Below are positions 26,601-38,889 of a DNA stretch of 64,000 nucleotides, piece after piece. Numbering within the stretch: the stretch's first letter is position 1; every line of letters starts with the position of its first letter. Source of the DNA: Lingula anatina (Eukaryota; Brachiopoda; Lingulata; Lingulida; Lingulidae); NCBI RefSeq assembly GCF_001039355.2, contig NW_019774591.1, forward strand, positions 451,821 through 515,820. Direction: 5' to 3'. A program made the position numbers and the translations under genes. The notes below the pieces were generated by a model. That model saw nothing but the letters and a program-made list of their open reading frames with translations. It had not been told where the DNA came from and did no database searches.

Positions 26601-29600
26601 CTTGTTCTTTTCACTCTAATCCCCCATTTTTTTTCTTCTTCTTTTTCTCTTTTTTATCTAACAAGTCACCTCACAAGTTTGATGAGAAACTGGTCGTTGA
26701 TTTTATCTTTTATTTCAAGTCCCAATGTCACATTGAAACTACACTGTGGGCCTTGGGTAAAGTAGAACAAGGGATTTGAACATGAATATGCATAATTGCA
26801 CATTAGATATAAATGGTAACGAGTTTTGATACTGCAAAGTGAGGCCCTGTAAAAGGATAGCCTGTTTTATAAGGAAGACCTGTCAGGAGTTTTCTAGTAT
26901 TGTGTTCCACCACCTTGAGATAGGAGCCTAGCTTTTCATTACAAAGCACCTGTACCATCAGAGACAGTCTATCTCAAGAAATATAATCCCGCAGGGAGTT
27001 ATCTATCCACTCTTAGGATGCCTTTGATCGCATGATTTTTCGCATTAATCTCTGTCGTAGCTCTTTGTAGGGCCAAAGGTTGACTCTGTTGTCAATTTTC
27101 TCCCAATGTGTGAGGCAATTTTAATGGAATTTTTGTAAAGAGGTTGCAATGTGATGTGATGTTACTTCTCCCCTTTATGTCACTNTTTATCTAACAAGTC
27201 ACCTCACAAGTTTGATGAGAAACTGGTCGTTGATTTTATCTTTTATTTCAAGTCCCAATGTCACATTGAAACTACACTGTGGGCCTTGGGTAAAGTAGAA
27301 CAAGGGATTTGAACATGAATATGCATAATTGCACATTAGATATAAATGGTAACGAGTTTTGATACTGCAAAGTGAGGCCCTGTAAAAGGATAGCCTGTTT
27401 TATAAGGAAGACCTATCAGGAGTTTTCTAGTATTGTGTTCCACCACCTTGAGATAGGAGCCTAGCTTTTCATTACAAAGCACCTGTACCATCAGAGACAG
27501 TCTATCTCAAGAAATATAATCCCGCAGGGAGTTATCTATCCACTCTTAGGATGCCTTTGATCGCATGATTTTTCGCATTAATCTCTGTCGTAGCTCTTTG
27601 TAGGGCCAAAGGTTGACTCTGTTGTCAATTTTCTCCCAATGTGTGAGGCAATTTTAATGGAATTTTTGTAAAGAGGTTGTAATGTGATGTGGTGTTACTT
27701 CTCCCCTTTATGTCACTGTAGTGTTACGGAACGTATTTGTGTTTGGCATGATTTCAAATCGTCTGGAAAATGTTGAAAGTAGCATTATTTTTGCTACGTG
27801 CTGATTTTTCAAAATATGGGGTCATTTAAATGAGATTTTATTGGTGAAATGAGATGTTAACACATTTTTTTCATTGGTTTATTTTATATCATTTTCCATA
27901 AAAGGAAAGGGGTCTCTAAGTCACTTGTGACCCAGTAAATTTTTGCTGGTCAGATGAATTTGTAATCTGTTTTCAAAATAAAGCATAAAAAGTCCATTGG
28001 TTCACATTTTAAAGGTAAATATTTCATCATTTAAGTCTAAGATAAAAGCATTTTATTTTAAAAAACATCATTTTGATGATCCTCTCATCCACAAACTTTT
28101 ACAGTTTGATTTGGCTGAATATATACAGATAATTTTGCAAGAGTTAAAAAGCCAACATTAACCAACTATATCAGAAGTTATTGTGATTTCCCATTTTCTC
28201 ATGTAAAATCTGTCTCGCGATCATGAATGATAACCCTAATGAAAGATTCATGTTCGTAGACACTGTATCCTGTGTTTCCCTTTCAAATCACATACGATCA
28301 CCGATAATGACATACCTCCATTGTTCACTGTCCTTTTCCATAAAGAGTACAATAACTGTATCATCTGAATTTTTGTTTGTGTTTCTTGAAATTTTCTGAT
28401 TTTTGATTATCTGCATAGATTGCAACATTTCAACAATTATAAGTATGAATATTAAATTATCAAATATTGCATATCAGAAAGAGCTTATTTTTTATAAAAT
28501 ATATTTCCGTGATTGGTTTTCAAGGAAGGGCAGAAATGACTGCAATTGTTTATGGTTTACAGTAGTTGCTTATACCTTTCTTGTGTTTGACACTTTCATT
28601 TTAGAATTCAGCTCTTGTGATAGGAAAGAGCTCATTTTTTTCTGCGTCCATTATCAGTTGGATAGGAAATGAAGAGAGTAGCTTTGTCTTTGTGTGTACA
28701 AGTTTGAGAGATTAGATTTAAATGAGGAGAAAATACTTGTGAATAAGAGGCATTGTTTTTTCTCTTTTTACTGGTATTTAGACTGCCAACAAGACATCTG
28801 ATACTTAAATGATAATGGTGGATGGAAAAAAAAGACTGATTGAATGAACCAAAATATCTTATGAAGTTTGTCATTTAATAGAGTGGTCATCAAAAAATAA
28901 TGTAAAAACTATTAAATATGCCAACTGATATATTTTTATATGACAGTGCAATTCAGTGTTTCCTCTTTAAACCAATTATCCCAGATTAATTATTTTTATG
29001 AAAATAAACAGATCTTTTAAGTAAATTATGTTATATATATGTTATGTGGTGAAGGCTTTGAATAAAGTCAGGCAATTTTGCAACATTTTCACTTTTTTAT
29101 GGACCTGGAAGTGGTTGCTTTGGGGATGATGCCATGGATGGTAAATTCATCACGCTGAAAGGTAAAACAAGTGGAAATTGGACATTGCAAATGGAAATAT
29201 AGAAATTGGGGAACGGCTATTTTCTATACTCAATGCAGAAATAAAAAGATGAACTAATGAAATAGAAAATTTTCTGTTATTTGATTGACTCTGGCAGCTG
29301 ACACTTTTCAGTTGAGCTAATACAAGTCAGATAAAAAATATGAATAACAGTTAGCCTAACCCGAAAATAAACATGATACTTGTTGAGCATTGTGCTTACA
29401 TTTTTGCAAACTGATGTATTTACAAGCAGAAAAAAGTTAATCTTCAATCACAGTGATGAACTGATAATTTTGATTTTGTTAAAATTCAGACATTGTCATG
29501 ACAGAAAAAATATGTCAGAAATATTTAAGAAAAATTTGCCCTTGATGAACCACAGAATCGTTCTCTGGTAAATGAACTGGTTTTGAAATAAGACAGTAAA

Positions 29601-32600
29601 TACTTCTTGGTATAGACTTATCCTGGAAGAACTAAGCACCTGTTAATGAAATACTCTAAATATAACTGTGAGCACCTGATTTTTAGACTCATAATTGTTA
29701 TTCCTTCTCTGTATTTTGAATGGATTAGCAATAATTAATTTCGAAATTGATTCATTATAAATAAATAACATTAGTAAAAGTGGAACAGGTGGAGGAAGGG
29801 GGGTGAGTTTTTCACCTAAATTCTATCACAGTGCATTCACAGATAATGATATTATGTCTACAAGCCAATCACTCACGAAATTCAGATCCTTTATTTTATT
29901 AACAGTCCAATCATTTCTGCAGTGAAAGGTTCATGGTTAAAGTAAGGTAGAATTTTCCTCTTTCTTTACCTTAAAAGTCATCAGATCCAGGCTTTAAGAG
30001 CAGGATTAACGTGTTAAATAAGGAGAGATTTGAGATATTGCGTATTTGGAATTAATTGTTGGATTTTGAATTAACCTTTGCTGGAAGTCTAATCATGCAT
30101 ATAATTGGGAGGGATTCTCTGAATCAACAATTTTCACCAAGAATTAAGAACTTTTGACACCTTAATTGATTGGATTTTCCATCCAGTCCCAAGTATTGAT
30201 ACTTGAAATTCCATCCAATCACTGTAATTGTTACATAGAATTTGGAATCTTAGCCCCAGTATAAACACTCACTGCTACCTCCTGTATTGGTGTGACATCA
30301 TAATGACCATCAAGGCAGTCATCTAATTTAATTAGGGGAGGGGGGTGCTTTCACCCCAAACCTGTACTGTCAATACAGGTGACTTAAGGGCTTTAGTCAG
30401 TGATTATTTTAATGAGACTTGACAGTTGAATGAGACCATCTTCCCATTCAACCAAGGTGGAGCAAGAATCAGGGAGGGAGGGGTTAAAGGTGCAATTATC
30501 GTGAAAGAGGTATTGTATTGAAATTAAAAGAATGCAATTGTGTTTTATAAGGCAGAAATGACAACTGAATAAGTAATATCCACCTCCCCTTCTGTCACAC
30601 TTACTGTACTGTTGAACCAAATCAGGTGTTTTTGAACAATGTGTGTCTGTTGTTATTCTGTGTTGAGTTGAGATAGGAAAAGTGAGTAAACTGTACAAAG
30701 ACAATTATCCAGAAAGATAAGCTCAAACAATGTGAAAATTACTGTGACAAAATCGAAAGTTACAAGTTCTGACAGCACAGTTATTTTTTAACATGCAGAT
30801 GAAAGAAGTAAAATACTTTTTCTACTTTAAACTTAAAGTCAAGAATAAATGTGTAATTATGAAAAGGCAAAATCAAATAATTTCTATTTATTCAACAGAT
30901 TTTTTCAAAAGTCAAAATTGAAGCAAAAATTATAAAATGTCTTCCAAAACTAAATTGATGGAGCCATAAACAAACGGTTAAATTGATGGAACGATCTTTA
31001 GCAATGAAAAATAAAAGAAAAAAGATTTTTATAATCAAATATGTTATCTGGAAAAAAGTAATAGATACAGATTTCAAAAAGTTTAATTTTTAAGCGATAA
31101 AACTAGAATGAAGCAGTGAATTATAATAATAATAATAATAATAATTTATTGAGCACTGAAATGTTTTTACATTTAGAGGCTCTCTAGCTACTATACATTA
31201 TACATATGGAAACATAGTAAGTAAATGAAAGAGAAAAAAAATTATACTTATATAATGTTACACAATATTATACATGTTCTGAATAAAAAGACAAAATCAT
31301 AATCTGATTATGAATTTATCATCTGAATTAAAAAAGAAACTATGGCCTTTTGATTAGGTGGAAGCTGCAGAAAATAACAGCTATTGCAAGAGATCAAAAT
31401 GTGAGAAGGTTGAACAAATTGATGATTGGCCATTTTTTTCTTGGGGGGGTGGTAATGAGAGAAAATTATTATTATTTTTTTGTGAAATTTAGAAAAAGGT
31501 GAAGTAACCCCCCTCTCTCCCCCCCCCCTAAAAAAAAACAAAAAAAAACAATGATTTGTTAATTAAAATTGAAGCTAGTCACAGAAAAAGTCAGTTATGT
31601 ATATCTTTTTCTCCCACAAACTCTTGTCAGTAAAAATCCATCCTTTCCATGGATGAGAATTCAGTCCCTCTTTTTCCTCTGTGTCTCCCTGAAAAGGCTT
31701 AGTGACGCTGTTTTCTAATTGGTTGATGATTGGATTGGGGAGGCCCTGCAGGACTTCATGGGCAGTGAGGTATAATAAACTGACACTAGAGACACTGCTT
31801 CAGTCTTCGTTGGCGATTTATATGGGCAAGGAGCTCTCTGTTGGAATAGTGTAGTATTGTCATAACTCGCACGCCTTAGCCTGTGCTTTACAAAGGACAG
31901 CAGGTACCAGGATAAATTTAGGGAAAGAAGTTAATTTTGTCTTAGTTAGGAATACAGATGCCTGCCTCAGATTCAGAGTTAGCTCAGGTAGATTGTTTTT
32001 GTTATTTTATTTATTTATTTTTTGTTTGCATACTGATGACATTCTGAATTTATGATTATTTTGTGAAGTAGGGTGTCTGTATTAATGTAACTTGGTTTAA
32101 CTGTTAATGTTTTTGTTATTATTTGGTGGAAGTAAATGTTTGAAGATGTTTTTTTTCTTCTCGTTTTGCTCTTCTGAAAATTGCTGACAAAAAAATGGTG
32201 ACAATAATTTTGATAAGAACTATGCCTATGTCAGTGATTTTTTTTGAATAAATCAGAACCGAAGCATTATTAGATAACATCTCACAAAACTGATGGAGAC
32301 ATACACAAACTGATGGAGCAATGAAGGGAATTTTTATTCTTAGAAACACATATTAGTACATGTATGAGAATCATGAATGAGGTACACAATACACAATTAG
32401 TCATTTATGTGGAAAAGGAAGCCATTAGTAATATTTATTCCTCTTCAAAACAAGTGTAGAGATTTTTTTGTTCTATACATTTTTATTGGAGATAGGGAGT
32501 CACCAGTGATGGGGACATTGATCACGAACTGCATGCGAGCATGCATAGAATATGTGTTTGGAAATGATATATAAATTAAAGGTGGCTGGAATATGATACA

Positions 32601-35600
32601 TTTACCCGGTACCGTCGAATAATTTTACAAAGCACCTGCTGAGAAAAAAATTCCAGGATTTTTTATGAGGTGATAAATTTGTGTAATAAGGAATTTATTA
32701 TGTTATTATTGTGTATTTATTCAAAAGAAGCCACAGGCTAGTAAACAGTTGATTTTATTCTGTTTCTTTTTCCTTCTCTAGGTATATTATAAAGCCATCA
32801 AGGATATCAGCCCAGGTGAAGAAATGTTGCTGTATGCGCGGGATGCGGTGTATGCAGAGAACGAGGTTGATTCCATTCAGAAATCAATAGATGCTGAAGG
32901 TAAGTGATTTTTCCATCCTTTTTTTAAACGAACATTTACCTTTAATTGGAATTCATGTTGCGCATGTAATGTTGTGAAATCTAGCTTAGCTACTTAAATT
33001 ATCTACAGAAGTAAATTAGTTTGCTTTGACTATGGTGCCAGTGCTTTTCCTTATTAGTAAGCAAGGTGTTTATAAAAGGGATGAAAGCTTGCATTCCCTT
33101 CCTAATAATGTCACTTTACAAGTGAAATGAATTATTGTTGGGCTAGGAAACAAATTGAATAGGTGAAGTATGATCACAATATCACAAGTAAAAATGGTTT
33201 GATTATTACTAGGAAAATTTTATTAGCAGACTGACTGTAGGTATTAGCATTAATCACTGAATGTAGAAGTAAAGTCATCATTAAAAAAATACCAGTAATT
33301 AGCTCTTGGAATTAGAGTTGAATAACAGGAAATGCTTGTCATTTTCTGAACAGCAATAAAATTAGGGTGATATTTGAAAAGATACTGTGCCTTAGATCAT
33401 TTCCAAATCTGAGAAGGCATTGGCAGTTAGAAAGATAACCTATCGTGTGTGAAGTTTTGAACATTTGATAACAATGCCCACGAGATGGATCTTGCCTTCC
33501 TTTTATCAGGTGTGAAATTTTGACAATGTTGACCGTGAGGCAAATCAAAACTAGCAGGGATGAGATTTTTCTGACTATCGGAGGAGTTCTGACTTTTTGG
33601 GAGCCAAGATATTTCATTGGCCTGGGTGGCCCCATGAACCCCATGTCATTTTTTTCACACAAATTTTTCTCTAAATGGCAGCCTCTTCCCTGCACTTGGC
33701 AGCATAACTGAAATCCCTGGACTCTACTCTATCACCTGAAATTTTACAGTCTTTGTGCCACATTTTTGTCACCTCTGGCTTGGCCTCTCATCAATCAGAT
33801 TAGCAAGATTCACAAGCTTCTCGCTCACCTGTCCTTTAGAGGAGGGATGTTTGCCCTTCATTCTGTTCACATTGACACCTCATAAAGCCGTGTTAATGAT
33901 GCATTGTTTGCAGCAACTTGGAGCCACTTCCACAGCTCTTTGCAGGAGACTTGGTGTGGTTCATTTAAAGTGTGCATCCCCTTAATTGATTGGATTCCAC
34001 CTAAGAGTCTTCTCAGAATTACCCCTCCCCTGGATTGCATGTTTAAGTCAGAGATTAAGCAGGGATTTTGGGGTGGTTAACAGATTTGTCCGACACACCT
34101 TTAACAGTTGTTTTGATAATTATCTCCTCATTATGAGGGGTGTTTACTGAGGGTTTCTTATTGTCCATCTACCTACCTGAGTCCCCCTGGGGCTATTTTA
34201 CCTATCTGAGTGTGTGGCGAGGGGACAATTATTTCTGAAGTCTTTTTGCCCTGGATAGTCTACAATGCAAAGATTATCCCGTGAATGTGCTTGTAAAGTA
34301 GGACACTGCCATTGTACCATTGTGACATATTTATTGAGCAAATGGCCTGAAAATTGGAGAAAACGGGACAAAAGTTGTCATCAGCCACTCTGATGACTGG
34401 CCGTACATGTCTATAATGGGGAGTTATGTGTCAGGGATAACCCAGACCCGAACCTCATTGATCTGTTCCCAAATCTGTGAAATTCCAATTTTCCAAACAT
34501 CGAGTTTCCTTTGTCCACTTCAGATAGGATCTTGCAGGTGAAAACAAGCAACAGTAAACATAATTTGCTGTCCTATTGTGTCCACCATAATTCTGTCATT
34601 GAGTTGTTGAAGGAAAGGATGGGTGACAGCAAAAGCGTGGCTAATTCACTGAGAATACTGTTATTCTTGTGTCAGACAGTGGATGAAGGCAAAAGGGGAG
34701 GAGGAAGAATGCAGTTTTATTTTTTCAATTAAATATATATATATATATTTGTGTGATATTTATCAAGGTAAAATGTTCTTTGTTTGCTGTTCGATATACA
34801 ACCTTCTGTGATAATAGTCCATATCTAAAAAAGGCAATTCTTTTTGTTTTCACAAATATATGATGAAGTGCAATTTATTTCATTCATGTTCTTTTTAAAA
34901 GAATGTATTTTAGTTTTTTTTTTTTNNNNNNNNNNNNNTGCAAGATATCCTTACAGCAGACCTTGTGATAGTCTTTTAGGGTTAGGTGGGTTAGGTTTTT
35001 GCCCTCAAAGAAGATGAAATTTTATCCTGTTCCATTCTTTTCTTTTTTTAGACTGTAAGAAAGACTATCTCATCCAGACGTAAGCATAATTATTGGAGCT
35101 TTGAAAAGGTTCAATCAGAGAACATCTTGTCCTAATATGGGACGATGACAGGGGTGGTGTGACACGCTTTCATCCCTAGTGGTTGTTATGGCAGTTATGA
35201 GAAAACATTTTATAAAATAACACGTAATGCAACAAACATGATGGGCTCACATTTCTAAACTCATCAAAAAGGCTCATTTCAGAGGATGTCAAGGTTGAAA
35301 TATCAAATTTTGAAAGGATGAGGGTAGTGATTATATGGCCATAAATCTTGTTCAGTCAAACGCCTGCCATGCCCCCATCAATTGGGCATGATATTAAATG
35401 TAATTTCAACAAAGTTGGTTATAAATTGATGATAAAAGAAAGCATGGAAAACATTTAAACTTTGTGAGGACACCATGTGAAGGAGTCGCCAATTTGGGTA
35501 ACCCAGTATCAAAATAATGGTGGAGCATGCGGGATCTTGAATTTTGTAAACATGGAGGGAAAATTGCATAATTAAACACTTGTGCATGAAGGTAGGATGA

Positions 35601-38600
35601 TTTGATAGGCAATTATGGGATGCTGGGTCTTTTTTGCCCATTACTTTTTGAAAGAAATTATAGATGCAGACGTTGTGGGAAAAATGGGTAAAAAAGTTGA
35701 TGTTACAGCAGGTGGACAACAGACAAGATCTTGTTATTCTTTGTGCATTTTTCTGGATTCTCAAGTCTAGATATCACTTCACAAATGTCTGATTCTAGGG
35801 AATAAATTGAAAGAATTTTAAATGTTTTTTTGTTAAACGTTTATTAAAAGATTGTTAGAATTAACATCTCAACATTTTAAAACATGAATCTTAGTTGTTA
35901 ACTCTACCAGCAGATTTGAACTTTACAACCATATTGGAATGAATTCTCGTATAGATGCGATAACTTGATTCTTTTTCTAAATTTTCTCTCTAATTCAAAA
36001 TATGAAATAAATAGCATTTTATGAGCAGACATTAGGAGTTGTCAGTTCCCTCAATGTGCACCATGGCAGAAGTGCAAAACAGATATGTGATCAAAATGAC
36101 AACACTTGAAACCCATCAAATCGTCACCTGATCTGCTGTCTCTGTCTCTCACCTGGAGTGGCGAGTGATCAGCAGACAATGCCTCTGTCACCCAAGGCGC
36201 ATGGCCCACAGAAGATGACGCCAATGTGTGAAGGCTCTGAGAAGAAATGTTTGTCCCTGGTGGAAAAGGGGCTGGGAATTTCCTGTGTTTAGTTGAGAAG
36301 ATGAGCAGATGAGACATACCACCGCTGCAGGTTTTTCATTTTGGTCTTGAAAGGGGGCTGGGAATTTCCTGTTTCCAGTCGAGAAGATGAGCAGATGAGA
36401 ATGGTGATGTTCCTGTACTGTGGGGTCTTCTTTTTGTCTCTGAAGGGGGAACCCTGGGGTGTCACTGTTGAGCCTTCTCTTCCTCTGACCCTCCTTTAAT
36501 CCGTCTCGTATATATTTTCACATCAAATGTCTTAATCACCGTAGGAAGTAAAGTTACTATGTGATCAAGTTGAAAGAAAATGGGGATAACAGCAAAATTA
36601 TGAAATTAGGAAGTTTATATTGCTTATTAAGTACACTTGTGGACTTTTATGATCAAGGAAAATGTAAGCAGAAAGACCAACAAAAATATTTATAAAGAGA
36701 GGGTGTTCACTTTGATCTTGCAGAGATGTGTAGTTTGTCTCTGTCAGTGTCTTCAAGCATATGTATGTCTTTAATTGAGGATATTTATTCAGGAAATTCC
36801 TTTTTGGGTCATTGTCAAAGTTAAATGAACTGTAGCATTTCATGATGCATGTAGCTAACAATATCAAATTAATTTACTAATGAGCAGTTTGACAAAAACA
36901 GGATGAAGAATCATCATTATGAATATCAGTGGTACATGAATAGTGATAATTTTATAATCATTGCTGCAATATGGATGATAAAACATGGAATCAAAATTAA
37001 GATTGGTGCAAAGAAAATTATGGACCAGTTGTTAAGTCAAAAAATTTTAAAAGACGTGAAAATAATATGAACAGCAATAACTGCATTACTGAATATATGT
37101 GGTGATGGAATTGAAATGATAAAAAAAAGGTTTCTAATCCCTGAAATGGCCTGCAGGAACATTAAATATGAAAGGTATTTATAGAACAACAAACAGGAGT
37201 TCTATTGTTGTTGTAATGAAGATAGCCTGTATCTGAAAGCTTCCACTTATCTCTGTTAGAGTGGGAATCTTTGTGAGGCGTCAGATGGTACTGGTATTAT
37301 TTATTGCTCCTTCACATTCTGGAGAGGTAGGCTGCGGCAGCGTGAGACATCTTCACGCCAGTGTCTAGAATGGTGTCATAATTTGAAGATAACTCAAACC
37401 AACCTGCATATTTATTGATTTTGTGCTGATTTTAACATGCATGATGGTGGAAAACTTAAAAAATGAGCCCTCGAGTTAATTTAAGTTTTACTTATATTTT
37501 TTCTTCGAAGAAAAAATTGGAAAAATAATGATAATCTGGACTGAAAAATTTAAACTGGTTGAATGTCAAAAGATAGTAGTAGTAACCATTTATCAAACTT
37601 TATTACTTTTTAAGAGCTGGGTGTCTTGTTCAAAAGATAAGATAAACTGCACTTCAGATACTGAGGGATAATTGAGATTATATATTGAGAGGATTTTGTT
37701 TATCTACTATTTTAAGACTGAGAACAGCATCACCTGATCACAGATTGCAAATAAAAATCACTGTTCTCCCATCCCTTGATGTCTAGAGTGTGAGCGCATG
37801 CTTGCATGTGTGTTTGCGTGTGTGCATGCGTGTTAACGGGATATTTTGTGTTTGCTTTTTCCATGTTAAAAAGTGTTTTCAAAACATTTTTCCAAGTTTA
37901 TCATGGCCACTAGCCTAGCTAAGGATTTAGCTTTATTATAGATACAGGCTATAGACTAAATGCGGCAGGTTTTTGAGGTTGTTGATATACATGTTGGAAA
38001 TTACATTTTACCTAGTCATTAACATGGCTCATGTAGGTTTCTACTTTTGGAGAAAAAAAAAGAGGACCACTGGCCGCAACCTGGTGTGTTTATATTTAGA
38101 AAGCCAGGGAGATTGCTTTCATTTTAAGAGGGATTCTCCAATACTTCCTTGTCATAGGTTTTCATTGGAGAGCAAGGGACAGGTGTAAAGTGATGCAGCA
38201 GATAAAAAAATCACTGACGATATCCCCTGCCTCATTATGCTACCCTCTTCCCATTATCTCGTCATTTGAGAAGATACCTGGAGATCGAGAGGATGGTGTG
38301 ATAGAGGGAAGCACTGATGCGCGCCATTGAACCCTTTCCTCGCTGGCGACCTTCATATTCATCTCTTGGTGTGGATGTGTGATCATCCATTTTGTACATC
38401 TCTCGTCCTTTTGTGTAACTGGTGTAGTAGTCTGTTGCTTATCAGTGGCTTATTACCATAGGGAGGAGAGAGAGGAGATTTCATCTTGTGATATTTAGCA
38501 AATGTGATATTATTGAAGCACGAGATTTGCCTAAAAATAGTTAACTATTTTAACTAAAAAGTGTTGCGTGTTATTATTATGACCTATGTGAGTTGTTGAA

Positions 38601-38857
38601 CTTGGAAAACATACTATAGATCTACTTCATTCTTTATAAGCTGCAAAGTTACAAAAGTTTTTAAAAAGAATTTTGATTACCAGTCTGCCACCAAAGTTAT
38701 TTTATTTGTTGGTTGATGTAAAAAGTAATGTTAATGAAGCTGGCACCATCGTCCAAGCGCTGTACATATGACATATTTTCCTTCCATATATATTACTATT
38801 TTATTCCTTAATTTGAACATAATTTTGGCTCAGTTATTATTATTATTATTATTATTA

Positions 38858-38889
<32 letters not shown>

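Larger units (their letters stand above)
20139..32781 (+). other. MECOM intron inside the PR domain (12.6 kb)
   Basis: Bounded by gtgagt and ctctag. Contains two clusters of redundant contig sequence (around 23637-24196 and 27185), a C18/(AC) tract, GA arrays, an AAT array followed by a repeat-like stretch at 31123, and a possible internal promoter near 31718-31903. No credible coding exon was found inside. Confidence 0.85.
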
